Assembly (NCBI RefSeq): GCF_002283555.1
Contig: NZ_MVOI01000006.1
Coordinates: 186,001 to 250,000 of the forward strand
Source: Rubrivirga sp. SAORIC476
GTDB taxonomy: Bacteria > Bacteroidota > Rhodothermia > Rhodothermales > Rubricoccaceae
Direction: 5' to 3'
DNA length: 64,000 nt
Both the position numbers and the translations under genes were made by a program. The notes beneath the pieces were generated by a model that was not told the origin of the DNA, ran no database searches, and worked only from the letters and a program-made list of their open reading frames with translations. Numbering within the stretch: position 1 is the first letter of the stretch; each line of letters begins with the position of its first letter. This document shows positions 44,004 through 53,390 of this stretch, piece by piece.

Positions 44004-46121
44004 ATGGCCGAGACCGACCCCTCGGTGCTCGACACCGACATCGAACACCTGCCCGGCGTGGGCGAGCGCCGCGCCGAGCCCCTCCGCAAGGCGGGCGTCA
44101 AGACGTACCGCGACCTGCTGCGGTACTACCCGCGCCGCTACCTCGACCGGAGCACGGTCACGCCCATCCGCGACCTCGCCGAGGGCATGGGCGCGGTCAC
44201 GGTCGTCGGCACGGTGACCGCCAAGGGGCTGGTGCCGGGGCGCGGCGGGCGGAGCCGCTTCGAGCTGCGCGTGATGGACGAGTCCGGCGGGACGCTCAAG
44301 TGCGTCTGGTTTCGCGGGGCCAACTGGATCCACCGGCTCTACAACAAGGGCGACACGTACGCCTTCCACGGCAAGGCCGAAAAGTACGGGTCCCAGTTCT
44401 CGATGGCCCACCCCGAGGCCGACAAGCTGGACGACGCGAGCGCGGCGCTGACGACCGGCCGCATCGTGCCGCTCTACCCCGGCGGCGCGGCGCTGGAGAA
44501 AGTCGGCCTGAACAGCCGCGTTTTCCGCAAGCTGATCTACGGGCTCATCAAGGCGCACGGGCTGGCGATCCCGGAGGTGCTGCCCGCCTCGGTGCGCGAG
44601 CGGTACAACCTGATCCCGGGCAACGTGGCGCTGCGGGCGGTCCACTTTCCGCGAGACACCGCCGAGCGCGGGCGGGCCGTGCGGCGGCTCATCTTCGAGG
44701 AGTTCTTCTTCCTGCAACTGCTGCTGGCGCTGACGAAGGGCCGGCAGGAGAAGCGCGCGGGCGTCGTGCTGGACGGGCTGGGCGGGCACGCACGACGCTT
44801 CCTGGACGAGGTGCTGCCGTTCGAGCTGACCGGCGCGCAGCAGCGGGTGCTGGACGTGATCGCGCGCGACACAGCGTCCGGCCACCAGATGAACCGACTC
44901 GTGCAGGGCGACGTGGGCTCGGGCAAGACCGTCGTGGGCGTGGCGGCCATGCTGATGGCCGTCGACGCGGGCCATCAGGCGGCGTTCATGGCCCCGACCG
45001 AGATCCTGACCGAGCAGCACTACGCCAACATCCAGCGCTTCCTCGACCCGCTCGGGCTCACGACGCGCCTGCTGATCGGCGGGCAGCGGAAGGCGTTGCG
45101 CGACGAGATCCTGGCCGAGATCGCCGACGGGACGGCCGACGTGGTCGTCGGCACGCACGCCATCATCGAGGACAAGGTGGCCTTCCAGAAGCTGGGCCTG
45201 GCGGTGGTCGACGAGCAGCACCGCTTCGGGGTCGTCCAGCGGGCCAAGATGTTCAAGAAGGGCCAGCGGCCGCACGTGCTGATGATGACGGCGACGCCCA
45301 TCCCGCGCTCGCTCGCGATGACGGTCTACGGCGACCTCGACGTGTCGGCCATCGACGAGCTGCCCGCGGGCCGCAAGCCCATCGACACGCGCGTCTACAC
45401 GGACAAGCGGCGCGACGAGATGCTGGACTTCGTCAAGGGCCAGCTCCGCGAGGGGCGGCAGGCCTACGTCGTCTTCCCCCTGGTGGAGGAGTCGGAGTCC
45501 GAGACGCTGGCGGACGTGAAGGACGCCGAGACGGGCGCTGCGGAGCTGATGGAGGCGATCCGCCCGTATCGCGTGGACCTGGTCCACGGGCGGATGCTGG
45601 CCTACGAGAAGGAGGAGGCGATGGACCGCTTCAAGGCGGGCGAGACCGACGTGCTGGTCGCGACGACGGTAATCGAGGTGGGCGTGGACGTGCCCAACGC
45701 GACGGTCATGGTGATCGAGCACGCCGAGCGGTTCGGCCTGAGCCAGCTGCACCAGCTGCGTGGCCGCGTCGGCCGCGGGGCCGATCAGAGCTACTGCTTC
45801 CTGATGACCTCGTACAAGCGGACCTCGGAGGCCGAGGAGCGGCTGGCGACGATGGAGGCGACGACGGACGGCTTCGAGATCTCGGAGGCGGACCTGCGCC
45901 TGCGCGGCGCGGGCGACTTCTTCGGGACCCGCCAGTCGGGCCTGCCGGACTTGAAGATCGCGGACCTGGTCCGCGACGCGGAGATCCTGGGGGAGGCGCG
46001 CGAGGCGGCGTTCACCATCGCCGAGGCGGACCCCCAGCTGGCGGCGCCGGACCTGGCGGGCACGCGCGAGCACTTCGGACGGACGGCCCCGAAGAGCCTG
46101 GGCTTCGCGCGGGTGGGGTGA
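44004..46121 (+). CDS. recG: ATP-dependent DNA helicase RecG
   Basis: A 705-residue SF2 branch-migration helicase that regresses stalled replication forks. The N-terminal wedge OB-domain occupies about residues 60-170. Motor motifs: Walker A GDVGSGKT with K308, DEQH box at 403-406, motif [13 protein letters not shown], motif [18 protein letters not shown], and motif [11 protein letters not shown] near residue 586. The C-terminal [19 protein letters not shown] is the family TRG region. Full length is intact for the family. A TAGCTTTC element precedes it. Confidence 0.98.
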   Translation: MAETDPSVLDTDIEHLPGVGERRAEPLRKAGVKTYRDLLRYYPRRYLDRSTVTPIRDLAEGMGAVTVVGTVTAKGLVPGRGGRSRFELRVMDESGGTLKCVWFRGANWIHRLYNKGDTYAFHGKAEKYGSQFSMAHPEADKLDDASAALTTGRIVPLYPGGAALEKVGLNSRVFRKLIYGLIKAHGLAIPEVLPASVRERYNLIPGNVALRAVHFPRDTAERGRAVRRLIFEEFFFLQLLLALTKGRQEKRAGVVLDGLGGHARRFLDEVLPFELTGAQQRVLDVIARDTASGHQMNRLVQGDVGSGKTVVGVAAMLMAVDAGHQAAFMAPTEILTEQHYANIQRFLDPLGLTTRLLIGGQRKALRDEILAEIADGTADVVVGTHAIIEDKVAFQKLGLAVVDEQHRFGVVQRAKMFKKGQRPHVLMMTATPIPRSLAMTVYGDLDVSAIDELPAGRKPIDTRVYTDKRRDEMLDFVKGQLREGRQAYVVFPLVEESESETLADVKDAETGAAELMEAIRPYRVDLVHGRMLAYEKEEAMDRFKAGETDVLVATTVIEVGVDVPNATVMVIEHAERFGLSQLHQLRGRVGRGADQSYCFLMTSYKRTSEAEERLATMEATTDGFEISEADLRLRGAGDFFGTRQSGLPDLKIADLVRDAEILGEAREAAFTIAEADPQLAAPDLAGTREHFGRTAPKSLGFARVG

Positions 46122-46145
46122 TTGTGAAGAGGTTCGAGGAGGGCG

Positions 46146-46161
46146 GCCTCGGGACTGAGGC
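46146..46161. terminator. Weak hairpin after recG
   Basis: GCCTC at 46146-46150 pairs with GAGGC at 46157-46161, 24 bases past the recG stop. Only 5 pairs, so this is tentative. Confidence 0.3.
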
Positions 46162-46174
46162 GGAGAGAGTGGGG

Positions 46175-46182
46175 TAGGTTGG
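46175..46182 (+). promoter_or_regulatory. TAGGTTGG, possible -7 box
   Basis: Lies 63 bases before the GTG of the L7/L12-like gene, downstream of the recG hairpin. Member of the TAG(G/C)TT set. Confidence 0.3.
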
Positions 46183-46245
46183 CCGGATGCGCCCGCTTCC
46201 TCTCGTTCTGCAGGCTCCTTCGCTCCTGGGCGAGCCGGGGACATC

Positions 46246-46839
46246 GTGAGGTCCCGGCTCGTTCGATGGCTGCGCGCGCTCGTGGCGCCGGGGCCTCGCC
46301 TGACGCTCGTCGGTGCCCTCTCGGAGGTGCACAAGATCGAGGCGATCAAGGAGGTGCGTCGCGTCTCGGGCTGGGGACTGAAAGCGGCGAAGGAGACGGT
46401 GGACGCGGTGCTGACCGGCCACACTCGGACGATCCCTCTGGTGACGGATGAGCGGGCCGAGGCGGTCGCGCAGCGGTTGGTCTCGCTAGGGCTCGTCGTG
46501 GAGGTGAACGGGCGCCGCGTCGCGCCGCCGGCGGGTTGGGTGCCGCGTGTATCGTGGGCCGACCGTCAGCGGGGGGAGGTCGAGGTGCGGTCGGCAGCGT
46601 CTGGGGCGGGGGTGCTTTGCGTCGAGGGTCGGATGGTGTCCGGCGAGGTGGAGAGAGGAGACGAGCTGGGGCTGCCGATCCACTCATCGCTGATGTTCAC
46701 GCTGCCGGTGGAGCGTGTCGAGCGCCAGGGGGACACGGTGCGGATCGAGGCGACGGCGACGGCGGAGGACGTCGAGTTGTGGGTCCAGATGGGCGTGGTC
46801 GGTGATGTGCTCCCGGTCCTGCGTTCCGAGACCGCGTGA
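46246..46839 (+). CDS. Protein with ribosomal L7/L12 C-terminal-like domain and a beta-barrel domain
   Basis: A 197-residue protein from a GTG. Residues 29-90 match the L7/L12 C-terminal fold in order: KIEAIKEVRRVSGWGLKAAK aligns with the KIxVIKxVRExTGLGLKEAK helix, and RAEAVAQRLVSLGLVVEV with the second helix and closing strand. Ribosomal L12 uses this surface to bind translation factors. The second region (VLCVEGRMVSGEVERGDELG, then LPVERVERQGDTVRI) looks like the domain-2 barrel of translational GTPases. The N-terminal hinge and dimer part of L12 is absent, so this is not the ribosomal protein itself. Function unknown. Confidence 0.75.
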   Translation: MRSRLVRWLRALVAPGPRLTLVGALSEVHKIEAIKEVRRVSGWGLKAAKETVDAVLTGHTRTIPLVTDERAEAVAQRLVSLGLVVEVNGRRVAPPAGWVPRVSWADRQRGEVEVRSAASGAGVLCVEGRMVSGEVERGDELGLPIHSSLMFTLPVERVERQGDTVRIEATATAEDVELWVQMGVVGDVLPVLRSETA

Positions 46840-46946
46840 GGACTCTCGCACGCGGGCGCCGGGTGGCTACGGAATCTCCCCGCCTCCGCTTCGGCCGGAT
46901 CGTGGGGCGAGTCGCCTCGTAGGTCGGGCGCTTCCCCCGATCCGCC

Positions 46947-48419
46947 ATGCCGACCGCCCTCCTCTGGCTCCGCAACGACCTCCGCCTCCACGACCACGCC
47001 CCCCTCGGCGACGCCATCGAGGCGGCCGGGCCGTCTGGACGGCTGCTGGCGGTCTACTGTCTCGACCCCCGGCACGTCGCCGAGACGCCGTGGGGCTTCC
47101 GCAAGACGGAGGGCTACCGGGCGGCGTTCGTGCTGGAGGCGCTGCACGACCTGCGCGGGCGGATGCGGGCGCTCGGCGGCGACCTCGTCGTTCGGCAGGG
47201 GCGGCCGGAGGACGTGTTGCCGAACCTGGCGCGGCAGACCGAGGCGGCCTCGGTCCACCTCCACGCCGAGCCGATGCAGGAGGAGGCCGACACCGAGGCG
47301 GCGGTCCGCGCCGCGCTGCCGGACCTCGACTGGCAGGTCGTCTGGGGGCACACGCTGGTCGAGCCGGACGACCTGCCGTTCGCCATCGAGGACGTGCCGG
47401 ACGTGTTCACGACGTTCCGCAAGGCGGTCGAGAAGGCACCCGAGGCGGACCGGTACCGCGCGCCGCGCCCGGCACCGGAGGCGCTGCCTGCGCGGCCCGA
47501 CGGCGTGGACCCGGGCGAGATCCCTACGTCGGTGGCGGCGCTCGGCGTCGAGCCGCGCGAGGCGGACACGCGGCTGGGCTTCGTGATCCGCGGCGGCGAG
47601 ACGGCCGGGCTGGAGCGCCTCCAGGCCTACCTCTGGGAGCGCGACCGGCTGAAGGTCTACAAGGAAACGCGCAACGGAATGCTCGACCCCGACGACTCGT
47701 CCAGGCTGTCGCCCTGGCTGTCGCATGGGTGCCTGTCGCCGCGCCGCGTCCAGGCCGAGGTCGTCCGCTACGAGGCCGAGCGGACGAAGAACCAGAGCAC
47801 CTACTGGCTCACGTTCGAACTCCTCTGGCGCGACTTCTTCCGTCTCTACGGCGCCAGGCATGGTGACCGCCTGTTCTGGCCGTCCGGCCCGGCGGACGTG
47901 GCGGGGATGCCGGACCGCCTCGACGAGGGACTGTTCGCGGCGTGGCGCGAGGGCCGCACCGGGCTGCCGCTCGTGGACGCGTCGATGCGGGAGCTGGCCG
48001 CGACCGGCTTCATGTCTAACCGCGGGCGGCAGAACGCGGCGTCGTTCTGGGCCAAGCACCTCCGCCAGCCGTGGTGGGTCGGCGCGGCGTGGTACGAGGC
48101 GCTGCTGGTGGACTACGACGTGACGAGCAACTGGGGCAACTGGGCCTACGCGGCGGGCGTGGGGAGCGACCCGCGCGACCGCTACTTCGACGTGGAGCTG
48201 CAGGCGAAGAAGTACGACGAGGACGCCGCCTTCATCGGCCACTGGCTGCCCGCTCTCGCCGACCTGCCGCCCAAGAAGGCGCGCGAGCCGTACCGGATGA
48301 GCGAAGCCGAGCAGGACCGGCACGGGGTCCGCGTCGGGGAGGACTACCCGGCGCCGGTCATCGACTACGACCGGGTGACGGATGCGCTGCGGTCGGGCTC
48401 GCGGCCGGGGCGCCACTGA
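46947..48419 (+). CDS. DASH-type cryptochrome / DNA photolyase
   Basis: A 490-residue flavoprotein. The N-terminal alpha/beta photolyase domain (ALLWLRNDLRLHDHAPLGDA) would hold the antenna chromophore; the C-terminal FAD domain includes STYWLTFELLWRDFFRLYG, GLPLVDASMRELAATGFMSN, GRQNAASFWAKHL and NWGNWAYAAGVGSDPRDRY, with the signature AGVGSDPR. DASH enzymes repair cyclobutane dimers in single-stranded or looped DNA, and are used here to cope with light in the surface sea. The N-terminal WLRNDLRLHDH supports the ATG at 46947. Confidence 0.95.
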   Translation: MPTALLWLRNDLRLHDHAPLGDAIEAAGPSGRLLAVYCLDPRHVAETPWGFRKTEGYRAAFVLEALHDLRGRMRALGGDLVVRQGRPEDVLPNLARQTEAASVHLHAEPMQEEADTEAAVRAALPDLDWQVVWGHTLVEPDDLPFAIEDVPDVFTTFRKAVEKAPEADRYRAPRPAPEALPARPDGVDPGEIPTSVAALGVEPREADTRLGFVIRGGETAGLERLQAYLWERDRLKVYKETRNGMLDPDDSSRLSPWLSHGCLSPRRVQAEVVRYEAERTKNQSTYWLTFELLWRDFFRLYGARHGDRLFWPSGPADVAGMPDRLDEGLFAAWREGRTGLPLVDASMRELAATGFMSNRGRQNAASFWAKHLRQPWWVGAAWYEALLVDYDVTSNWGNWAYAAGVGSDPRDRYFDVELQAKKYDEDAAFIGHWLPALADLPPKKAREPYRMSEAEQDRHGVRVGEDYPAPVIDYDRVTDALRSGSRPGRH

Positions 48420-48455
48420 GTCGAGCCGCCTCGGGCATCGTGCCGAGCGGGACGC

Positions 48456-48722
48456 TCAGCGCCTCGCGGCCTCGGCCCACTCCGCCAGCGCGCGGTGCTT
48501 GACGGCCTCGCCGAACAGGCACAGCCCGGCGTTGATGACGCACAGTGCCGCCGTCCCGTAGAGCACGAACGGCTCGTCGCGGCCCTTCCGCAGCGTCGCC
48601 TCGCCGACGAGCGACAGTCCGAAGCCGACCGACGCGAGCCCCAGCGGCGCGAACCGCCGCCACGTCCGCAGGTGGGTCGAGGCGGACGAAGTCGAACGGG
48701 GGGAGGAGACGAGGTCGGGCAT
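48456..48722 (-). CDS. Small membrane protein, function unknown
   Basis: An 88-residue product with two transmembrane segments ([19 protein letters not shown] and [20 protein letters not shown]). It is divergent from pdxH, 54 bases apart. No family recognised, but the position matches a pattern of small membrane genes beside other open genes. Confidence 0.68.
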   Translation of the reverse strand: MPDLVSSPRSTSSASTHLRTWRRFAPLGLASVGFGLSLVGEATLRKGRDEPFVLYGTAALCVINAGLCLFGEAVKHRALAEWAEAARR

Positions 48723-48776
48723 CGAACCGGGGCGGGGGCGCGTCGTCCTAGACGGCCCCCTCGCCTCCCCGTTCCC

Positions 48777-49421
48777 ATGCCGGACGCCCCCTCCGTCGCC
48801 GACCTCCGCGAGTCCTACGAGCGCGACACGCTCGACGCCGCCGACCTCCCCGCCGACCCGTTCGCGCTCTTCGCCGACTGGTTCGCCGAGGCGCAGGCCG
48901 CCGCCACGCGTGAGCCCAACGCGATGACGCTCGCCACGGCCACGCCCGACGGCACGCCGTCCGCGCGGATCGTGCTGCTGAAGGGCGTCGACCACGGGTT
49001 CTGTTTCTACACCAATCACGAGAGCCGCAAGGGGCGCGAGCTGGACGCGACGCACCGCGCCGCGCTCGTGTTCTGGTGGCCCGAGCTGGAGCGGCAGGTC
49101 CGCGTCGAGGGAACGGTCGAGCGCGTCGAGGCGGAGACGGCAGACGCGTACTACGCCAGCCGTCCGCGTGGCTCGCAGCTGGGCGCGTGGGCGAGCCCGC
49201 AGAGCCGCCCCGTGCCCGACCGCCGCACGCTGGAGGCGCTGGCCGACGAGATCGCGGACGAGTTCGCCGACCGCGCCATCTCCCGGCCGGGCTTCTGGGG
49301 CGGCTACCGCGTCGTGCCGGAGGCGGTCGAGTTCTGGCAGGGGCGTCCGAGCCGTCTCCACGACCGCCACGTGTACCGGCGCGACGGCGACGGCTGGACG
49401 ACCGAGCGGCTGGCGCCGTAG
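48777..49421 (+). CDS. pdxH: Pyridoxamine 5'-phosphate oxidase
   Basis: A 214-residue FMN enzyme that oxidises pyridoxine and pyridoxamine phosphate to PLP. FMN/phosphate-binding blocks are present: [48 protein letters not shown] and the C-terminal [20 protein letters not shown]. The last part [10 protein letters not shown] closes the active site. Full length. The ATG at 48777 is the family start ([20 protein letters not shown]). Cytoplasmic, final step of vitamin B6 salvage. Confidence 0.97.
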   Translation: MPDAPSVADLRESYERDTLDAADLPADPFALFADWFAEAQAAATREPNAMTLATATPDGTPSARIVLLKGVDHGFCFYTNHESRKGRELDATHRAALVFWWPELERQVRVEGTVERVEAETADAYYASRPRGSQLGAWASPQSRPVPDRRTLEALADEIADEFADRAISRPGFWGGYRVVPEAVEFWQGRPSRLHDRHVYRRDGDGWTTERLAP

Positions 49422-49440
49422 CCGTCTCTCTCCCGATGGC

Positions 49441-49680
49441 CTAGGCCTCTCGGTCCCGGTTGTCCACCACCCCTCGGACGTTGGTGAGGACGAGCGTGCC
49501 CTGGAGGGCGACGAGCGCCCAGGCCGCGTCGTGCCAGCCCCAGGCGATCCAGAGGGCGTTCGAAACCAGGAACAGGAGGAAGCCCCAGAGCCGCCGCCGC
49601 GTGGCCTCGGAGGCGACGAGCCACGCCGCCACGACGGTGACGGCGAAGGCGGGCCATTGCAGGAAGTCGAGCCAGTCCAC
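49441..49680 (-). CDS. Small membrane protein of about 80 residues
   Basis: A 79-residue product from a GTG at 49680, with three hydrophobic segments (AFAVTVVAAWLVASEATRRR, WGFLLFLVSNALWIAWGWH, ALVALQGTLVLTNVRG). The pattern W-G-F-x-x-F-L-x-S-N-x-L-W-x-x-W-G and NxRG near the end is that of a widespread unnamed family in which each unit resembles half of a SWEET-like transporter. Convergent with pdxH (19 bases). Confidence 0.7.
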   Translation of the reverse strand: MDWLDFLQWPAFAVTVVAAWLVASEATRRRLWGFLLFLVSNALWIAWGWHDAAWALVALQGTLVLTNVRGVVDNRDREA

Positions 49681-49760
49681 GAGGCATCTCGGAAAGGAAG
49701 GCTGCCAACAACGGGCGGCCCGCCGCGCTCCGGGCCGTCCGCCGTTCGGGGGTCTCCCGA

Positions 49761-49792
49761 CCCCGCCCACCTCGGTGCCGAGGCGGGCGGGG
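49761..49792 (-). terminator. Long GC hairpin after the creD-like gene
   Basis: Fifteen stem positions with one mismatch (49761-49775 with 49778-49792), containing CCTCGG/CCGAGG. It begins 7 bases past the stop at 49799 on the minus strand, and probably closes the five-gene cluster. No U-tract. Confidence 0.65.
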
Positions 49793-49798
49793 TGGAGA

Positions 49799-51244
49799 CT
49801 AGACCGCGACGGCAGGCTGGTCGCGCCGGGCGAGGTCGATGTCGGCGTCCGGCTTGGCGAGCACGGCCTCCCAGTCGAGGCGACCGGTGGCCTGCATCAC
49901 CACGAACAGCGTCGCCACGGAGAGCAGCGTGACGGCCAGCCCGGTGACGCCCTCCAGAAAGAACGTCCCCGCGAACGCGATCAGGTAGATGACCTGCGCG
50001 CCGCCGACCTCCAGCAGCGCGAACCGCAGCCCGGCCACCAGCCGCACGTACGACACCACCAGCCCGACGCTCACCACCGACGCGACCGCCATCGCCTGCG
50101 GCACCGACACCACGTCGACGAGGTAGGCCAGCAGCAGGTGGAACGCGAAGCAGGCCGCGCCGAGGAAGAAGTAGTGCATCGGGTGGAGGCGCACGCCGCG
50201 CAGCACCGACAGCACGAACACGGCGAAGAAGAACAGGAACAGGCTCACCGGTGCGAAGAACGTCACCCGGCTCACCCACGGGCCGGGGTTGAGGCGCTGC
50301 GGCATCTCGACGCCCACATCCGCGGAGGCGACCAGCGTGCCGTGGTCCCAGAGCAGCCGCCAGCCGTCGTCGGTCTTCTCCTTGCCCGTCGGCGAGAGCG
50401 TGCCCTCGGGGAAGTCGACGCCGCGGAAATCGGTCGTGACGGCCAGCTTCACGTCGCGGGCGGTCCGCACGCCCGTGCCGCCCGCGGCGCCGCTGAAGGC
50501 GTAGCGCCACGTCGAGACGCCCTGCGAGCCGTAGCGGACGCGGACGCGGGTGGCCTGCCCGGCGGCCAGGTCCATCTCGTGGCGGAGGGTGCCGCCCTCG
50601 GCGTCCACGTCGACCGACTTGCCGTCGACCTCCAGCGTCAGGCTGGAGAACACGGACGAGCCCTCGGGGAGCGGGAACGCGAACTCGAAGCGCCCAGCCT
50701 CGCCGTCGTTCTCGATCCGGTACGTGCCCTCGACGGTGGCGGCATAGGTCGGGTACCACATCAGCCCCTTCTTGCGGTGGTCGAGCTGGAGGTCGGCGGA
50801 CACGTCCGTGCTGGCGAGGGGGACGTTCGCGCGGGTGACCTCGCTGACGGCCTCGGCGACCGGGCGGAACGAGCCGTCGGCGTCGCCGGTGGGCTCCTGG
50901 CGGGTGACGGTGCGCGTGCGGCGTCCGAGGCGCGAGACCGTCGGCGCGTGCTGCACCTGGGGGCCGCCCCAGAGCGAGCCGACGGCGTCGTAGGTGGACG
51001 CGCCCGAGGCCTCGGTGCGGTGGACGACGGTGCCGCCCAGGATCATCCAGGCGACGGAGCAGCAGCCGAAGATGAAGGCGATGGCGAAGAGGCGTTTGAT
51101 CATGGGAGTGTGGGAACTGCGGGAGGACGGGACTTGAGGACCGGATGTCGCCGGTCCGATCCAGTGGATCAGCCCGACGAGCAGGCGGTAGCCGGTGTAG
51201 AGGGCCGACAGGAGGACGAAGAGCGCGATCAGGGCGAAGAGCAT
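49799..51244 (-). CDS. creD: CreD-like inner-membrane protein
   Basis: A 481-residue membrane protein of the CreD family (named from colicin E2 tolerance in E. coli). A short N-terminal membrane segment (MLFALIALFVLLSALYTGYR) leads to the family start MIKRLFAIAFIFGCCSVAWM at residue 48, a large periplasmic region (YRIENDGEAGRFEFAFPLPE, GVSTWRYAFSG) and then seven transmembrane helices ending TLLSVATLFVVMQATGRLDW, the family C-terminus. If the ATG at 51103 is the true start the protein is 434 residues. It closes the cluster of five minus-strand genes and ends in a long hairpin. Envelope stress is the usual setting for CreD. Confidence 0.85.
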   Translation of the reverse strand: MLFALIALFVLLSALYTGYRLLVGLIHWIGPATSGPQVPSSRSSHTPMIKRLFAIAFIFGCCSVAWMILGGTVVHRTEASGASTYDAVGSLWGGPQVQHAPTVSRLGRRTRTVTRQEPTGDADGSFRPVAEAVSEVTRANVPLASTDVSADLQLDHRKKGLMWYPTYAATVEGTYRIENDGEAGRFEFAFPLPEGSSVFSSLTLEVDGKSVDVDAEGGTLRHEMDLAAGQATRVRVRYGSQGVSTWRYAFSGAAGGTGVRTARDVKLAVTTDFRGVDFPEGTLSPTGKEKTDDGWRLLWDHGTLVASADVGVEMPQRLNPGPWVSRVTFFAPVSLFLFFFAVFVLSVLRGVRLHPMHYFFLGAACFAFHLLLAYLVDVVSVPQAMAVASVVSVGLVVSYVRLVAGLRFALLEVGGAQVIYLIAFAGTFFLEGVTGLAVTLLSVATLFVVMQATGRLDWEAVLAKPDADIDLARRDQPAVAV

Positions 51245-51271
51245 GGACTGGGAGGGCGCCGTGGTGCCCGG

Positions 51272-52006
51272 TCAGGCCGCGACGAGGCCACCGAAGCGGC
51301 GCGTCCGGGTGTGGAAGTCAGCGATGGCGCCAGCGAGGGCGGCGCCGGTCATGTCGGGCCACATCGTGTCGAGGAAGAGCAACTCGGCGTAGGCGCTCTC
51401 CCAGAGGAGGAAGTCGCTCAGCCGCTGCTCGCCGCCGGTGCGGAGGAAGAGGTCCACGGGCGGCGCGGGCGCACCGTCGGGATGGAGGACGGTCGCGAGC
51501 GCGGCCTCGAACCGGCGGTCCGGGTCGGTGTCGTCCGCCTCGGGGCCGAGGCGAGCGAGGTGGGCGGCGGCGGCGCGGAGCGCCCAGCGCGCGGAGTAGT
51601 CGACGGCCACGCGAAGCGTCAGGCGGGTGCCGCCGCGCGTCTCCCACTCGGCCCGCGCGGCGGCATTCCGCAGCGACACCGGCAGGCGGTCGCGGCGCCC
51701 GATCAGCTGGAGGCGGACCCCCGCGCGCTTCAGCCGGGAGGTCTCGGACCGCAGGTAGCCGCCCAGCAGCGCCATCAGCGCCGACACCTCGCCAGAGGGC
51801 CGCGACCAGTTGTCGGCCGAGAACGCGTACACGGTCAGCGTGCCGACGCCGAGCGCGGGCGCGGCCTCGACGACGTGGCGGAGGGCCTCGGCACCGGCGC
51901 GGTGACCGGCAGCGCGGGGCAGCCCACGCGCAGTGGCCCAGCGGCCGTTGCCGTCCATCACGCAGGCAACGTGCAGGAGATCGTTGGGGCAGAGAGTTCT
52001 TTGCAT
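51272..52006 (-). CDS. uppS: Isoprenyl (undecaprenyl) diphosphate synthase, cis-prenyltransferase
   Basis: A 244-residue enzyme that extends farnesyl diphosphate in cis to the undecaprenyl lipid carrier of wall synthesis. HVACVMDGNGRWA carries the catalytic aspartate D18; SADNWSRPSGEV and RTGGEQRLSDFLLWESAYAE match the conserved C-terminal blocks, although GNGRW and RTGGEQ replace the more usual GNRRW and RTSGEQ. The ATG codon (ATGCAAAG) lies inside a 15-base palindrome. Its place within a regulator/creD cluster is unusual for uppS, and it may be a second, regulated copy; whether another exists outside the window cannot be seen. Confidence 0.93.
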   Translation of the reverse strand: MQRTLCPNDLLHVACVMDGNGRWATARGLPRAAGHRAGAEALRHVVEAAPALGVGTLTVYAFSADNWSRPSGEVSALMALLGGYLRSETSRLKRAGVRLQLIGRRDRLPVSLRNAAARAEWETRGGTRLTLRVAVDYSARWALRAAAAHLARLGPEADDTDPDRRFEAALATVLHPDGAPAPPVDLFLRTGGEQRLSDFLLWESAYAELLFLDTMWPDMTGAALAGAIADFHTRTRRFGGLVAA

Positions 52007-52013
52007 GTCAAAG
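51999..52013 (-). promoter_or_regulatory. Operator-like palindrome CTTTG-N5-CAAAG on the uppS start codon
   Basis: On the minus strand CTTTGACATGCAAAG, with the uppS ATG inside the central spacer. Five-base arms, same spacing as two other sites in this cluster. Suggests binding of a dimeric winged-helix regulator. Confidence 0.55.
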
Positions 52014-52054
52014 TTTGGGGGCGTGCGGCGGTCCGGAGCGGCCGGTCGCCGGGG

Positions 52055-53344
52055 TCAGAAGAGGAACGGCAGGACGAAGACGACGAAGGCGGCCCAGGCC
52101 GTGTAGACGGTCAGGCAGCGGGCCGTCCACCCGTCTCCGGGCCACTCGCCGCGTCCGAGAGCCCGGCGTCCGAGGGGGACCACGAGGCCGGCGAGGTGGA
52201 CGGCGACGAGGGCGTTCAGCCCGACGACGGCGAGCCGGTTCGGCGTCAGCCCGCCCGCCAGGCGCCCGGTGATCGAGCCGAGGGCGGCGAGGTCGGCCAC
52301 GAGGGCCAGCGCGACGAGCGCGAAGGCGACGCCGTCGGTCCAGTGCCGGGCCACGTCGGGCCGCTCGGCCTGCATCAGGATGACGAGAGCCAGCACGGCC
52401 ACCAGCGTCACGTTGAGGGCGAGGAGCGAGTCGCGGTCGGCGAGGCCGCCGCTGGCGACGAGGAGCGGCAGGTACACGGCCAGCACGGCGAGCGCCATCG
52501 GCCCGAACACGCGCGCCACCAGCGGCGCCACCCGGCCCGACTCCGCGCGCTGGCTCGCCACGAGCGCAGCCACCGGCATCGCCCCGAGGGCGCCATAGAC
52601 GGCGACCCACTCGATCACGACCTGCGGAGACATGCCGATGGCGGCGAACAACGACGCCGTGATGCCCACCAGCGCGACACCGCCCATCATCAGCAACGCC
52701 GTGAAGGCCGCCGTCTCGCCCGCGAACTGGAGCACGCCGATCCGCGCGCCGACCTCGCGCCACCGCGCGCCCATGGCGACCACGCTGGCGAATGCGACCA
52801 GCAGAAGCGGCGTGTGGATGGTCGACAGGATGCCCGCGTCGGTGTCGATGGGCCGGAGGGCCTGCGTCATCAGCAGCACGCCCACCCCGCCTGCGACCGC
52901 GAGGAGGACCTGCCGCGAGGGACGGTACCGGAGCGCGAACAGCGCGATCAGCGGGAGGGCGGCGAAGAACGGCGTGTAGCGCGCGTAGAAGGCCTCGTAG
53001 CTCGGCGAGTCGAGGTCGCCCGTCCACCCGAGCAGCGTCGGGAGCTTGGCCCACGTCCCGGCCAGCGCGATCAGGCCGACGGTCGCCCACAGCAGCGTCC
53101 GCGCACGCTCGGGTGTCAGGGCGTTGGCCCAGGCCCAGCGGGGCTCGGCGTGGCCTGCGCCCACCTCGGCGAGCGCGAGGTCGAGGCGGGCGGCCCAGAT
53201 GCGGAGCGCGAGGCTCTCGGGGTCGCGATCGAGAGCGACCGAGAGCGCGCGGGCGAACGCATCGGGCTGCTCGCGGTAGGTCGTCTCCAGCCCGTGGGGG
53301 TCGTGCTGGAGCGAGAGGAGAGTCTCAGGAATGATGCTTTGCAT
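52055..53344 (-). CDS. Large polytopic membrane protein (DUF4153-like), function unknown
   Basis: A 429-residue protein. Residues 1-80 are soluble and helical, with EPRWAWANALTPERARTLLW before the first of about ten transmembrane segments. The pattern (soluble start, then evenly spaced helices such as VLLAVAGGVGVLLMTQALRP and ALVILMQAERPDVARHWTDG) is like the DUF4153 family found next to winged-helix regulators. Its ATG is within the second palindrome. It lies between the winged-helix regulator (47 bases upstream) and uppS (49 bases downstream). Confidence 0.75.
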   Translation of the reverse strand: MQSIIPETLLSLQHDPHGLETTYREQPDAFARALSVALDRDPESLALRIWAARLDLALAEVGAGHAEPRWAWANALTPERARTLLWATVGLIALAGTWAKLPTLLGWTGDLDSPSYEAFYARYTPFFAALPLIALFALRYRPSRQVLLAVAGGVGVLLMTQALRPIDTDAGILSTIHTPLLLVAFASVVAMGARWREVGARIGVLQFAGETAAFTALLMMGGVALVGITASLFAAIGMSPQVVIEWVAVYGALGAMPVAALVASQRAESGRVAPLVARVFGPMALAVLAVYLPLLVASGGLADRDSLLALNVTLVAVLALVILMQAERPDVARHWTDGVAFALVALALVADLAALGSITGRLAGGLTPNRLAVVGLNALVAVHLAGLVVPLGRRALGRGEWPGDGWTARCLTVYTAWAAFVVFVLPFLF

Positions 53345-53351
53345 TGCAAAG
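53337..53351 (-). promoter_or_regulatory. Operator-like palindrome CTTTGC-N3-GCAAAG on a start codon
   Basis: Minus strand CTTTGCAATGCAAAG with the ATG of the membrane protein gene in the centre; arms of six bases here. It is preceded on that strand by CTCTA, as is the site at 54423-54437, giving TACTTTG in both. Confidence 0.6.
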
Positions 53352-53390
53352 TAGAGAGGTGTGCGGGGGCCTCGGAGAGGCAGGGTGGGA

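Noticed and set aside
48423-48454. CCTCGG and CCGAG in the gap after the DASH gene as another member of the hairpin family.
   Set aside because: The arms do not form a contiguous stem of more than four pairs.
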